A stretch of DNA of 64,000 nucleotides from Puniceibacterium antarcticum (lineage in GTDB: Bacteria; Pseudomonadota; Alphaproteobacteria; Rhodobacterales; Rhodobacteraceae): assembly GCF_002760615.1 (NCBI RefSeq), contig NZ_AWWI01000100.1, forward strand, positions 124,001 through 188,000. The letters are read 5' to 3'. Positions 19,770-28,419 of this stretch are shown here, piece by piece. The notes under the pieces were generated by a model, which did no database searches, was not told the origin of the DNA, and saw only the letters and a list, made by a program, of their open reading frames with translations. The first letter of the stretch is position 1; every line of letters starts with the position of its first letter. A program made the translations under genes and the position numbers.

Positions 19770-20552
19770 TCAGAATGGGCAGTCCTCCAGGTCGCCGTCC
19801 GTTTCGTCCAGGTCTTCACGCCACCAGTCGGCCAGGATGCGGGTTTTCTGCCCAAGTCGCTTTTCCAGCATCTTGATAACGGCCTCGATCTGGATCTCTG
19901 CCATGTTAGCGATGTCTTTGCCGACCCTGTCATCCAGCCGCCGAGCGCGTTCGTCTATCATCGCGTCCCGGTCGTCGTCCGTAAGGTCCTTTCCTGCCGC
20001 GTCCTTCAGCTCAGCTAGGGCACCCCACCATGTCTCAGGCAAAGGCTTGTCCGCTTCGAGAAGACGGGTTCGAGTTCGCCGCATGTTGCCAACAGTTCCG
20101 TCCGCTGCCCCTGCGTTCTTGACCAGCGCCTTCTTGCTGTAGACGTACTCGCCGTCATCGCGAACTTGGCACACCAACCGCCAAGTGGCATTGTTCTTCT
20201 CGGACGCTGTCATGGGCAGGCGGGCCTTGGCGTTCTCCTGAAGTGCATGGAGGCGGGCAGCTTCCTCTGCGCCCTCGAAGATCACCGCCGGGACCTTGCT
20301 CATGCCGACTCGCCTGTGGGCCTCTAGCCGGTGATGCCCGTCAAGCACGACCAGTTCCCCGCTCTCAGGGTCTTTCCAAAGGTCGATCCGATCAACTCGG
20401 CCCTTGCGTTGCAGCACGTCCGCGATCTCTTCGACGTGGTGGTTCTCGTACTCCCTGTCCCGGTACTGAAAAGTGTCGGGGCGGGTGTGGATGTCGTCTA
20501 GCTTCACGGTGCGCTGGGCAGACCGCGTAAGCCGTTGTTCTGCTGTTGTCAT
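19770..20552 (-). CDS. ParB/Srx-fold nuclease-like protein
   Basis: This 260-residue protein has an N-terminal ParB-like domain. KLDDIHTRPDTFQYR opens it, and GELVVLDGHHRLEAHRRVGMSKVPAVIFEG carries the GHHRxxAxR-type nucleotide-binding motif (GxRRxxA in ParB). A helical central region follows (HALQENAKARLPMTASEKNNATWRLV) that could include a helix-turn-helix, as in ParB. The C-terminus is acidic (DLDETDGDLEDCPF). Related proteins on islands and phages are thought to be DNA-binding CTPases or nucleases. The start at 20552 (MTTAEQRL) is preferred to 20654. No ParA partner is present. Confidence 0.85.
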   Translation of the reverse strand: MTTAEQRLTRSAQRTVKLDDIHTRPDTFQYRDREYENHHVEEIADVLQRKGRVDRIDLWKDPESGELVVLDGHHRLEAHRRVGMSKVPAVIFEGAEEAARLHALQENAKARLPMTASEKNNATWRLVCQVRDDGEYVYSKKALVKNAGAADGTVGNMRRTRTRLLEADKPLPETWWGALAELKDAAGKDLTDDDRDAMIDERARRLDDRVGKDIANMAEIQIEAVIKMLEKRLGQKTRILADWWREDLDETDGDLEDCPF

Positions 20553-21242
20553 TTTGTTGGTCCAGTGTCTGGATTGAGGTTGCTGGCCGGTCCCTTGCCC
20601 TATGCAGAATGCACACCCTGAGGCTGCATACCCATGTGACCACTCCAGCGACACCCGAGGTCACGCCTTAGCGTTTCCACAGGTGCCACCACGGACCAGC
20701 AGGAGCAGCACCATGGGCGATCCTCTGCGACCCCGTCAGGCCGCTCCTCGTCCACAAAGCACACTTGCTCCTAATGGTGGCCCCTGATGAGCTGTAGCAT
20801 CATGGGAAGACCACAAGAGCCGAGAGGAGGATCACCAGCTCAGGGTAGTGGGAAGACTACTCTTGCGATGGGCCACCCCGCCACGTCGGGCCATGCCTAT
20901 CACTCCAGCAAAGACCTAAGTTCAACTTAGCTTTTGGAGCTGAACGTCGGTACTAGCGATGTTTGGTGAGCTAATCCGTGTAGTACACGCCCTAGGGATT
21001 TCACACTTGCTGACGTTCCATAGGTGGGCCGAATTCCGCGAGGGGTTTTAATTATCGAGACCCCTTTCTGTCCCTTATTCCCGCAGGGCACACCACGGGT
21101 CGGGAAGCTAATGTGGATACTGTCCACGTTGGGGGATGTTATCTCCGTGCTGCGGAGGCTAGTCTTGGAAACCTCCATGTAGTCAGAGGCGGCTCCTGCT
21201 CCTCCTCGTAAACACCATTCCACCAGCGCCGTATCGCTTCCT
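20553..21242. other. Non-coding island interval of 690 bp
   Basis: I find no convincing gene here. A short plus-strand frame (20602-20787) and a minus-strand frame (20927-21223) have low-complexity or unnatural composition. The interval holds a 15-bp palindrome, CTAAGTT-C-AACTTAG, at 20916-20930, which could be an operator. It also holds two related GGGAAGAC boxes at about 20801 and 20850. It is the likely promoter region of the ParB-like gene. Confidence 0.5.
20916..20930. promoter_or_regulatory. Perfect 15-bp palindrome in the island
   Basis: CTAAGTT, a central C, then AACTTAG form a perfect inverted repeat in a gene-free interval. This is the usual size for a dimeric regulator's operator. 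The regulator is unknown; the island's MarR-like protein is a candidate by location. Confidence 0.4.
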
Positions 21243-21473
21243 TCATTCCCACAGGCCCCTCACACGCTCCCACAGCCGCCTCTGTGGCCCTCTCTGCTGT
21301 CCTCTGGCAGGTGAGGGAGCTGACAGCGCAAAGACCCTCCCCTCGGCCCTGTCCAAGCGTCTCCTGAGGTCCTCCACAGTGCCCCGCTCACGTTCAAGCT
21401 GTTGCTCCAGCATTTCGACCTTGACCGCAAAGACTGCCGCGCTGTCCCCCGTGTCGTCCCGCCCATGTCCCAT
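21243..21473 (-). CDS. Short coiled-coil protein, possibly a truncated plasmid/phage-type regulator
   Basis: This 76-residue frame has a strong heptad pattern: VEMLEQQLERERGTVEDLRRRLDRAE. It ends with an Arg/Trp-rich tail (RRLWERVRGLWE). That layout matches the C-terminal half of plasmid and phage DNA-binding proteins that normally carry an N-terminal helix-turn-helix, which is missing here. A second overlapping frame (21260-21535) looks less natural, although its start overlaps the upstream gene's stop. I favour the coiled-coil frame. It is either a fragment or a small partner protein. Confidence 0.5.
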   Translation of the reverse strand: MGHGRDDTGDSAAVFAVKVEMLEQQLERERGTVEDLRRRLDRAEGRVFALSAPSPARGQQRGPQRRLWERVRGLWE

Positions 21474-21492
21474 GTCGTCCCGTTGTCCATGC

Positions 21493-22401
21493 TCATGCCT
21501 GCAAGAGAAGAGCCGCGAAGATCAATGCCAGCCAAATGCCGACCCAGAACGTCCCACGGCGAACTCGCTTGGAAAGCTCTTCGAGCGCCGGGATAGGATC
21601 GGAGACTGGTGAAGGCACCTGCTGTAAACTTGGAGCTGGCGCGTCATCATCCGCGTCCTCGTCACTATGGTAATCTTCTGCCGGGTCTGAGGAGCGAAGT
21701 AATGGCTGCAGGGGACGCCCAACACTAACCTTCACGGGTGGCATGTCTGGGTCGGATATCAACTCACGCTGGAACTCAGGCGTCCGCCAGAAGTCCTCCG
21801 GGATCTCGTCTGCATTTTCCACATCTCGTTTGCTATCTAGGAATTTGATCACCCGTCCTTCACTGATCGAAGGCGACCACTCAGCGTAGAAGTCGAGGAA
21901 ACGGTCTGCACGTACACTGATGTGGAGCATTGCGCCCGGTGTTGAGAGTTCTTGGAGGAGTGCCGAGAACCGCTCTGAATGCACCTGTAGCTCAAGGAAG
22001 AAGTAATGGCTGTCATCAAGGTCGAGGTCGCCTTCCATGTTCACACCTGAAAGCGTTACCGCCTCGCCTTCAGTGTTTTCGCGGATGCTGATCGCTACTT
22101 CGCGGGTACTGCCCTTCTCGCCCAAAAAGGAAAGGGAATATTGACCCCAGCGAGCGGGCTGTATCGTTCCATTCGCGCTGACTGATCGCGTGTGTTTCCG
22201 CTCTGCAACTTCATCGTATTCAGACACAACCCCAAAGCTCATTCCGAGCTTGAAGTCCGTGCAGGTGATGTCCAGCGTCAGGTGGCTTTGTCGCTGGTAT
22301 TCCGTCTCATTGCCGCTCGGGGCATCTCTCTCATACTCGATGAATGCTCCATTCTTACTGAAGCCGCCTTCAGGTAGAAATCGCGCCTTGAGTTTACCCA
22401 T
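21493..22401 (-). CDS. Unknown island protein with C-terminal membrane anchor
   Basis: I do not recognise this 302-residue protein. Residues 1-190 are beta-rich with alternating hydrophobics (HLTLDITCTDFKLGMSFGVV, WGQYSLSFLGEKG, YFFLELQVHSERFSALLQEL). A strongly acidic, proline-rich linker follows (DPAEDYHSDEDADDDAPAP). The last ~20 residues are a hydrophobic helix (TFWVGIWLALIFAALLLQA) after a basic patch (KRVRRG). This gives a tail-anchored layout with the large domain facing the cytoplasm. No catalytic motif is evident. As island cargo it might serve in defence or host interaction, but that is inference from location only. Confidence 0.7.
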   Translation of the reverse strand: MGKLKARFLPEGGFSKNGAFIEYERDAPSGNETEYQRQSHLTLDITCTDFKLGMSFGVVSEYDEVAERKHTRSVSANGTIQPARWGQYSLSFLGEKGSTREVAISIRENTEGEAVTLSGVNMEGDLDLDDSHYFFLELQVHSERFSALLQELSTPGAMLHISVRADRFLDFYAEWSPSISEGRVIKFLDSKRDVENADEIPEDFWRTPEFQRELISDPDMPPVKVSVGRPLQPLLRSSDPAEDYHSDEDADDDAPAPSLQQVPSPVSDPIPALEELSKRVRRGTFWVGIWLALIFAALLLQA

Positions 22402-22708
22402 GAATTTCCCCTGTCTTTGGCTTCACACCACAGGGATGCCCTATGCCCATCTGTTGCCCCTGTTCTTGCTTACAGCACTATGGGCAGACTAACGACATGG
22501 CGATTGTCGTACAGCAGGTATGTGAACTCTCCCAGCTCGTGGCAGGTGAGACACACAGCGTTTGTGCAAGATAGAGTTCAGCCAGTAGCTTGCAACTATT
22601 CCCGCACTCGCGCAAACTGCGTGGTACATAAGTGACAACACACCAATATGGACAACGTAATCTGGATTTACCGTTCAATTTCAGTTGGTTATAGTATAAG
22701 GGGTAGTT
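22402..22708. other. AT-richer right-end region of the island
   Basis: No supported gene is present between the 302-residue protein and the right attachment site. A minus-strand frame at 22478-22726 runs across the att repeat and has an unnatural composition. The base composition is visibly lower in GC than the flanking chromosome, as is common at island ends, and the interval may hold integrase arm-binding sites. Confidence 0.5.
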
Positions 22709-22725
22709 TCCCTGTCTCTCCGCCA
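22709..22725 (+). repeat. attR: right copy of the tRNA-Ser 17-bp repeat
   Basis: This is an exact copy of tRNA-Ser bases 16610-16626 with no tRNA around it, 6.1 kb downstream. It marks the right end of the island. The chromosome resumes here, 165 bp before the end of the catabolic operon. Confidence 0.9.
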
Positions 22726-22889
22726 TTTACCTTGGTTTGCAAGGTTAAGCGCAGTGCCATTGCAACACGATAATTCTGACGAAACGCAAACTTGATCACG
22801 ACCAACGACATAAAGCCGCACAGTCGCGAAGGCTTGCGCCGTCGGCAGTGTGCCATTCCCCTGATATCGCGGCGCCAGGCCAGACCTGT

Positions 22890-23612
22890 TCAGCCCAAGG
22901 TCACAGTCGCGCCCATCACGCAGGCTTGGACATGCTGCGCCCCGTTCAGCGGGAGCGGGCCGATCCGCGCACCGGTGATGACCACATCCCCGCGTCTAAG
23001 CGGGCGCCCCTGCGCGCGGGCATGGCGCGACAGCCAGTCAAGGAAATCGAGCGCTTCGTCCAGCGGCGCGGCAGTTTCCGGCGCAAGCACCGGCACCCCC
23101 TCAAGCGATAGCACAATCCCCAATTGGTCAGGCAGACCGGCGCGCCAGTCCGCCAGCACGTCCCCAAGGACAATCGCGGCAGAACTGAAGCCATCTGCCA
23201 TCTTGTCCAGGGGCGATACCGCCGCACCGGGGGCAAAGCGCGGGGCGATCAGCTCGAACGCCAGACGCACCTCGGCAATCGCGTCGATCGGCGTGCTATC
23301 CGCAGGATCACCGGCCAGCACCAGCGCGGTCTCGACCTCGATGGCGGTGTCCGACGGCAGGGTCAGCGACGTTCCGGAGATGTGCAACGCGCGTCGCGGC
23401 AGGACAGCGGTCTCGCGCGTTGTTCCGCCCAGAAGGGCAAGTTTCCAGACACCACCTGGATCCCCAAGACCTTGCAGCACTGCCTCTTGCACGGCATAGG
23501 CAGCGGTTGTGTCGGGCACCGTAGGTGTCAGCCCCTCCGGTCGCGGCGCACCATTCCAACTGGCCAGAAGGATATGCCCTGCGGCCTGCGGATCAAATTG
23601 CACAAAGCTCAT
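22890..23612 (-). CDS. 2-keto-4-pentenoate hydratase / FAH-fold family protein
   Basis: This 240-residue protein resembles the hydratase-decarboxylase branch (MhpD-like) of the fumarylacetoacetase superfamily. Visible signals are VWKLALLGGTTRE, AIEVETALVLAG (acidic metal-ligand region), LAFELIAPRF and the late LRRGDVVITGARIGPLPL. Members act on short 2-keto acids with a divalent metal. It overlaps the kinase gene start by 4 bp and ends the operon. In this sugar-acid-like context it might act on a 2-keto-3-deoxy acid rather than an aromatic meta-cleavage product. That substrate is inference. Confidence 0.8.
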   Translation of the reverse strand: MSFVQFDPQAAGHILLASWNGAPRPEGLTPTVPDTTAAYAVQEAVLQGLGDPGGVWKLALLGGTTRETAVLPRRALHISGTSLTLPSDTAIEVETALVLAGDPADSTPIDAIAEVRLAFELIAPRFAPGAAVSPLDKMADGFSSAAIVLGDVLADWRAGLPDQLGIVLSLEGVPVLAPETAAPLDEALDFLDWLSRHARAQGRPLRRGDVVITGARIGPLPLNGAQHVQACVMGATVTLG

Positions 23613-24547
23613 CGGGCGTTCTCTTTCACGAAAAGCTCTGGCATCGCGTCCAGAGGGAGGATCGCGCCGGGATGGCGCACAACCACGGTCGCCAGCCGGG
23701 CGGCGCGCGCGATGCTGTCGCCGACGGAAAGCCCGCGATCACGGGCAATCAGCCAGGCGGCGTTGAAGCTGTCCCCCGCGCCGGTGGTGTCCACGGCGTC
23801 CACGGCAGGTGGCAGGGCATGGCTGTGCACCGCCTCACGGCCGCTTGCCCGATGCAGCACGGACCCGCCGCCGGTCGTCAGTACAATTTCGGCCTCGCTC
23901 AGGGTCATCAGATGCTGCATTGCCGCCTCTGGCTGAGCCACGTCAAAGCAGGCGCACAGATCGTCCAGCGAGGGCAAAAGCATCGTCGCGATACTCGCCG
24001 CACGCGCAATTACCGCGCGCGCCGTGTCAACATCCGGCCACAGCGCGGGGCGATAATTGGTGTCAAAGATAACCGCTGCGCCCTGCGCCCGCCGTTCGGC
24101 CAGCGCCTGCAACAAAGTCTCGCGGCCCTCATGCGTCAGAACGGCCAGGGCAACGGCTGACAGGAACAGCCGGTCCGCGCGCGCCAGATCGACAGTGCGC
24201 GCGGCATCGTCGAAATGCCGCCGAAACGGCGCCTGTTCGCGCCAATAGGCAAAGCTGCGCTCGCCCGTCGCATCGGTCGAAATAAAGCTGAGTCCGGGCC
24301 GCGCGCCCCTGCGCTGCGCCAACAGCGACACATCGACCCCTTCGGCGGCGATGGTCTGACGCAACCAGATGCTGTGGGCGTCATCCCCCAGACACGACAG
24401 ATAGCCCACCTGCCCCGGCCCGGACAGCCGGGCCAGATAGATTGCGGTGTTCAGCGTATCCCCCCCGACCCGCCGCTCGAACGTCGACGGCGCATCGGCG
24501 CGGGCAGAGAACTCAACCAGCGGCTCGCCGATGGAAAGATAGCGCAT
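23609..24547 (-). CDS. PfkB-family sugar kinase, 2-keto-3-deoxygluconate kinase-like
   Basis: This 312-residue ribokinase-fold enzyme starts at 24547 (MRYLSIGEPLVEFS). The upstream frame continues but is antisense-like. The N-terminal GGDTLNTAIYLARL substrate motif and the C-terminal DTTGAGDSFNAAWL anion-hole/catalytic motif (the Asp is the base) are intact. VIFDTNYRPALW and LTTGGGSVLHR also match KDG kinases. It would phosphorylate a 2-keto-3-deoxy sugar acid using ATP in the cytoplasm. No KDPG aldolase gene accompanies it. It lies one base from the dehydrogenase gene and overlaps the hydratase gene. Confidence 0.87.
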   Translation of the reverse strand: MRYLSIGEPLVEFSARADAPSTFERRVGGDTLNTAIYLARLSGPGQVGYLSCLGDDAHSIWLRQTIAAEGVDVSLLAQRRGARPGLSFISTDATGERSFAYWREQAPFRRHFDDAARTVDLARADRLFLSAVALAVLTHEGRETLLQALAERRAQGAAVIFDTNYRPALWPDVDTARAVIARAASIATMLLPSLDDLCACFDVAQPEAAMQHLMTLSEAEIVLTTGGGSVLHRASGREAVHSHALPPAVDAVDTTGAGDSFNAAWLIARDRGLSVGDSIARAARLATVVVRHPGAILPLDAMPELFVKENAR

Positions 24548-24548
24548 G

Positions 24549-25469
24549 TCAGACCTCATAGGGTGTGGGCAGGGGGCGCCCGGCGAAATGGGCGCCGATG
24601 TTGTCCAGCACCAGCTGCGCCATGGCGCGCCGTGCCTCTGCCGTGGCCGAACCGATATGCGGTGACAGCACACAATTGGGCGCGTCCAGCAGGCATTGCG
24701 GCACATGGGGTTCATCGTCGAACACATCCAGCGCCGCCCCGGCGATCACGCCACAGGACAGCGCCTCGGCCAGGGCAGCCGCATCCATCACCGATCCGCG
24801 CGCAACATTGACGACAATCCCGTCCGCCCCCAAAGCGGCCAGCACATCGCCATTGATCAGTTCACGCGTTTGCGCCCCACCCGCCGCCGTGACGAAAAGC
24901 ACATCACAGTCCCGCGCGAGGCTCAGCGCATCCGCGCGATAGGTGTCCGGTGCGTACGGCTTTTCGGTTCTGGCGGTGTAAAGCACCTCCATGCCCATCC
25001 CGCGCAACAGATCCGCCAGCCTTCGGCCGATCCGGCCATACCCCAGGATCCCGGCGCGCTTTTCCAGCATAGAAGTGCCAAGCCCCAGCTTGCCCTTCCC
25101 TGCCCAGCGGCCCGCGCGCACAAAGCGGTCCCCCTCTGCAATGCGCCTCGAGCAGGCCAGCGCCAGCCCCAGCCCCATCTCGGCCACCGCCAGCGACAGC
25201 ACATCGGGCGTCGTCGTCACCGCAATGCCGCGCCGAGCGGCCTCGGTAAGATCCACCGCATCGACACCAACGCCATTGACCGCGATCAGTTTCAGCGCAG
25301 GCAATTTCGCAATCTGCGCGCCAGACAGGCCAAGATTGCCGGCCGTCAGCACGACTTCGACATCAGCCGCCGCATCAATGTCCCGCAGCACCTCATAGTC
25401 GGCCAAAAGCCGGTCCATCATCTCGCCGGGCTTGAGATCGACAAGGGCCAGAACACTTGGGCGTGTCAT
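24549..25469 (-). CDS. D-isomer-specific 2-hydroxyacid dehydrogenase
   Basis: This 306-residue NAD(P)H-dependent dehydrogenase interconverts a 2-hydroxyacid and a 2-ketoacid. The Rossmann motif is [15 protein letters not shown] near residue 145. Catalytic residues follow the family: Arg in [14 protein letters not shown], Glu in FDDEPHVPQ and His in LSPHIGSAT. The sequence resembles the glyoxylate/hydroxypyruvate reductase-like group. Its ATG overlaps the ATPase gene's stop. The substrate is unknown; in this operon it could act on the imported compound before phosphorylation. Confidence 0.92.
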   Translation of the reverse strand: MTRPSVLALVDLKPGEMMDRLLADYEVLRDIDAAADVEVVLTAGNLGLSGAQIAKLPALKLIAVNGVGVDAVDLTEAARRGIAVTTTPDVLSLAVAEMGLGLALACSRRIAEGDRFVRAGRWAGKGKLGLGTSMLEKRAGILGYGRIGRRLADLLRGMGMEVLYTARTEKPYAPDTYRADALSLARDCDVLFVTAAGGAQTRELINGDVLAALGADGIVVNVARGSVMDAAALAEALSCGVIAGAALDVFDDEPHVPQCLLDAPNCVLSPHIGSATAEARRAMAQLVLDNIGAHFAGRPLPTPYEV

Positions 25470-26200
25470 GCGATCTGCCCAAGGAAATTCTGCAAGCGTT
25501 CATTGACGGGATTGTTGAAAAAGGCGTCGGGCGCATTTTCCTCGACGATCACACCCTTGTCCATAAAGATCACCCGGTCGGCCACAGCACGGGCGAACTC
25601 CATCTCATGGGTGACGCAAAGCATGGTCATGCCTTCGCGGGCCAGATCGATCATCGTGTCCAGCACTTCCTTGACCATCTCCGGGTCCAGCGCCGATGTC
25701 GGTTCGTCAAACAGCATGATGCGCGGCTTCATGCACAACGCACGCGCGATCGCGACGCGCTGCTGCTGACCACCGGACAGCTGCGCGGGGTATTTGTCGG
25801 CCTGTTCGGGGATCTTCACGCGCTCCAGATATTGGCGCGCGGTCGCCTCCGCCTCGGTGCGGGACACCTTGCGGCTTTTCATCGGGGCCAGAACGCAGTT
25901 TTCCAGAACCGTCATATGCGGAAACAGGTTGAAGGACTGGAACACCATCCCGACATCCTGACGCACCTTGGTCACGTTGTCGCCGCCGGCCGTCAATTCG
26001 ATTTCATCCACGATGATCGTGCCGGATTCGATGGCCTCCAGCTGATTGATCGTGCGGATCAGTGTCGATTTACCCGACCCGGACGGGCCGCAGATGACGA
26101 TCCTCTCGCCGCGGTCCACCGTCAGGTCAATATCTTTCAGCGCGTGAAAGGCCCCGTAATACTTGTTGACGGCGCGCATGATGATGGCTTTTTCGGTCAT
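25466..26200 (-). CDS. Polar amino acid-type ABC transporter ATP-binding protein
   Basis: This 244-residue ATPase powers the import system encoded by the next three genes upstream in the operon. It has Walker [13 protein letters not shown], the Q-loop [13 protein letters not shown], the signature [15 protein letters not shown], Walker [14 protein letters not shown] and the switch histidine in CVTHEMEFA. The [13 protein letters not shown] segment is typical of the PAAT (GlnQ/HisP/AapP) class. It sits peripherally on the inner membrane. The start follows a reasonable ribosome site 50 bases from the binding-protein stop. Confidence 0.96.
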   Translation of the reverse strand: MTEKAIIMRAVNKYYGAFHALKDIDLTVDRGERIVICGPSGSGKSTLIRTINQLEAIESGTIIVDEIELTAGGDNVTKVRQDVGMVFQSFNLFPHMTVLENCVLAPMKSRKVSRTEAEATARQYLERVKIPEQADKYPAQLSGGQQQRVAIARALCMKPRIMLFDEPTSALDPEMVKEVLDTMIDLAREGMTMLCVTHEMEFARAVADRVIFMDKGVIVEENAPDAFFNNPVNERLQNFLGQIA

Positions 26201-26250
26201 GATCTCTTTCCTGAAAGGTGCCCGGCCGAAACCGGCCGGGCAGCACTACG

Positions 26251-27048
26251 TCACTTCGGATTTTTCACAAATTCTGGCAGCGGCTCACCGAGCCATTTTT
26301 CGTGAATCGCATCCAGCGTCCCGTCGCTCTTGGCCTCGGCGACAAAGTCGTTGATCTTGGCCAGCAGCGCGTCAGATCCGGGCGCGACCGCAACCCCCTG
26401 CACCTGGCTCGACAGATCGAACTTTTTGTTGAAACGATCTCCCGTCGCCGCTGCAATCTGCGACATCACAACGTTGGAGGCGCCGATCAGCTTGACCTGA
26501 CCCGACATCAACGCCTGAACGGCGGTCGCATCATCGTCAAAGCGCATGATATCGGTGCCCTCGGGCGCAACGGCCGTGACACCGGTGTCTTGGGTCGATG
26601 CGCGCGCGACGGAAATTGACTGCCCGGACAGCCCCGCCTTGTCCGCCACGTCAAGGCCACTGTCCCCATAGACAGCGATGGAAATCCCCGCATAAGGGTT
26701 CGAAAAATCAACCTTCTCTGCGCGTTCGGCCGTGATGCCAAGCGAGGCAACCAGCACATCGACCTGCCCGGACAGCAGATAGGGGATGCGGTTCGGGCCG
26801 GTCACGGGCACGATCTGGGCGGTCACACCCATGGACTCTGCCAGCGCCTTGGCGACATCGGCATCATACCCGTCGGGATTGCCCGACATGTCGGTGATGC
26901 CGAAGGGCGGGAAATCGACCAGCATGCCGATCTTGACGGTGCCGGCACTTTCGATGGCGGCCAGATCGGCAGCCATCGCAGGGGCAGTAAGGCTCGCGGC
27001 CAGCGCGCTGGCGGCAAGGGTCGTAAACAATCGACGGTTCAGGTTCAT
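26251..27048 (-). CDS. Periplasmic solute-binding protein, amino acid family (SBP family 3)
   Basis: This 265-residue protein has a signal peptide (RRLFTTLAASALAASLTAPAMA). The mature chain starts ADLAAIESAGTVKIG. The family-3 signature region is FPPFGITDMSGNPDGYDADVAKALAE. The region NRIPYLLSGQVDVLVASLGIT matches the ligand-binding arm of glutamine/histidine-type binding proteins. It would deliver a polar or anionic solute to the two permeases. Association with sugar-acid-type enzymes hints at a ligand other than a standard amino acid, which is inference. Confidence 0.94.
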   Translation of the reverse strand: MNLNRRLFTTLAASALAASLTAPAMAADLAAIESAGTVKIGMLVDFPPFGITDMSGNPDGYDADVAKALAESMGVTAQIVPVTGPNRIPYLLSGQVDVLVASLGITAERAEKVDFSNPYAGISIAVYGDSGLDVADKAGLSGQSISVARASTQDTGVTAVAPEGTDIMRFDDDATAVQALMSGQVKLIGASNVVMSQIAAATGDRFNKKFDLSSQVQGVAVAPGSDALLAKINDFVAEAKSDGTLDAIHEKWLGEPLPEFVKNPK

Positions 27049-27069
27049 GGTATCCTCCTCCTTGAGGTT

Positions 27070-27726
27070 TCAGCGCGTGATTGCACGACGCATCCGGGCT
27101 TCCATGTGCCGGGCCAGCAGCGACAGCGGCCAGCACAGGATGAAATACAGGGCCGCGACCGTGCCAAAGACCAGAAACGGCTGGAAGGTCGCATTGTTGA
27201 TGATCTGACCGGCGCGGGTCAGCTCGGTAAAGCCGATGATCGACGCCAGTGACGTGCCCTTGATCAACTGAACAAGAAAGCCGACCGTCGGCGCGATGGC
27301 CAGCCGCAGCGCCTGCGGCAGAACCACATGCCGCATCCGGTCACGGTAGGACAGCGACAGAGCCGAAGCCGCCTCGGACTGCCCCGAAGGCACCGCCTCA
27401 ATCGCGCCGCGCCAGATCTCTCCCAGATAGGCGCTGGCATGCAGGGTCAGCGCGACGGCCGCCGCCAGCAGCGGATTGATGGGCAGGCCGACAACGGCAA
27501 GGCCAAAGTAGACCAGAAACAGCTGCATCAGCAGCGGCGTGCCCTGAAACACCTGGATGAACCCCGCGGCCATGCGGCGCAGCCCCTTGCTGGCTGAGGT
27601 CCGCGTCAGCGCAATCAGCAACCCGCCAAGCGCCCCCCCCAGAAAGGCGATGGCCGACAGGATCAGCGTCCAGCGCACAGCCATGACGATGAACAGGACT
27701 TCTGCAGATGTGAATTCACGGATCAT
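27070..27726 (-). CDS. ABC transporter permease, HisM/GlnP type
   Basis: This 218-residue inner-membrane subunit has about five transmembrane helices. The EAA loop is seen as ASALSLSYRDRMRHVVLPQALR, which contacts the ATPase. The following VQLIKGTSLASIIGFTELTRAGQ is highly typical of this family. It forms a heterodimer with the second permease directly upstream. The genes are one base apart. The first helix starts after a short VLFIVMAVRWTLILS segment. Confidence 0.95.
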   Translation of the reverse strand: MIREFTSAEVLFIVMAVRWTLILSAIAFLGGALGGLLIALTRTSASKGLRRMAAGFIQVFQGTPLLMQLFLVYFGLAVVGLPINPLLAAAVALTLHASAYLGEIWRGAIEAVPSGQSEAASALSLSYRDRMRHVVLPQALRLAIAPTVGFLVQLIKGTSLASIIGFTELTRAGQIINNATFQPFLVFGTVAALYFILCWPLSLLARHMEARMRRAITR

Positions 27727-27727
27727 G

Positions 27728-28396
27728 TCAGCGGCTCGCCGGATAGGAGAAGAAATTGCGACGGATTGCGGCGAACAGCGTCGAAAAACCCAGCGCCAGC
27801 AGGAAATACATGACCGTCAGCACCAGATAGATCTCAAAGCTCGCAAAGGTCCGTGCGTTCAGGTCCGCCCCGGCCGAGGCGAGGTCGTTGGCCGAAATAA
27901 CCGACACCACACTGGAGGTCAGCATGAGATAGATGAACTGGCTGGTCAGCGACGGGTAGATGTTGCGCAGCGCAGGTTTCACCACAACATAACGGAAAAT
28001 CTGCACCGGGCTCAGCCCCAGCGCCTTGCCGGCCTCGATCTGCCCGCCGGGAATGGATTCGATCCCCGCGCGAATGATCTCGGTTCCGTAGGCGCCGACA
28101 TTGATCACCAGCGCGACGATGGCAGCGGTGTCGGGCGACATCGAAATGCCGACCGCCGGAAGGCCGAAGAAGATAAAGAAGATCTGGATCAGGAACGGCG
28201 TGTTGCGGATCACCTCAACATAGACATCCACAAGCCAGCGCAAAGGTCGGATGCCTGATGTCTTGGCCACCGCCCCCAGCATCGACACGATCAGCCCCAG
28301 CACCATCGCGATCAGCGACATACGGATCGTCAACAGGGCACCATAGCCCAGCAGATCAAGATTTTCGAAAACGGGCTGGAAGTTGAAGTTATACAT
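27728..28396 (-). CDS. ABC transporter permease, HisQ/GlnP type (first gene of operon)
   Basis: This 222-residue inner-membrane subunit pairs with the 218-residue permease. The EAA loop reads GKALGLSPVQIFRYVVVKPALRN, with FIYLMLTSSVVSVISANDLASAGADL after it. FEYNTP-type periplasmic loops are replaced by VEVIRNTPFLIQIFFIFFGLP, as in the HisQ class. It is the first gene of a seven-gene minus-strand operon. It has a GGGGAGGG ribosome site and a TATAAT box about 25 bp upstream of its ATG. Confidence 0.95.
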   Translation of the reverse strand: MYNFNFQPVFENLDLLGYGALLTIRMSLIAMVLGLIVSMLGAVAKTSGIRPLRWLVDVYVEVIRNTPFLIQIFFIFFGLPAVGISMSPDTAAIVALVINVGAYGTEIIRAGIESIPGGQIEAGKALGLSPVQIFRYVVVKPALRNIYPSLTSQFIYLMLTSSVVSVISANDLASAGADLNARTFASFEIYLVLTVMYFLLALGFSTLFAAIRRNFFSYPASR

Positions 28397-28419
28397 CGGC
28401 CCTCCCCTGCGTCTGCATA

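Larger units (their letters stand above)
16610..22725. mobile_element. Integrative genomic island in tRNA-Ser (about 6.1 kb)
   Basis: The element is bounded by a perfect 17-bp direct repeat: the 3' end of tRNA-Ser (16610-16626) and a copy at 22709-22725. A tyrosine integrase gene sits immediately inside the left end. The cargo is a MarR-like regulator, a serine recombinase, a 61-residue protein, a ParB-like protein, a coiled-coil protein and a 302-residue tail-anchored protein. The right end is AT-richer than the surrounding chromosome. No transfer, replication or capsid genes were seen, so it is either a small mobilisable island or a decayed larger one. Confidence 0.88.

Noticed and set aside
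20927-21223. 98-codon minus-strand frame in the island
   Set aside because: There is no ribosome site, the composition is erratic and it covers a likely regulatory interval.
21260-21535. 91-codon alternative frame overlapping the coiled-coil gene
   Set aside because: Its start overlaps the upstream stop attractively, but the translation lacks structure while the other frame has clean heptads.
22478-22726. 82-codon minus-strand frame across attR
   Set aside because: It spans the attachment site and would be split by excision. The translation looks random.
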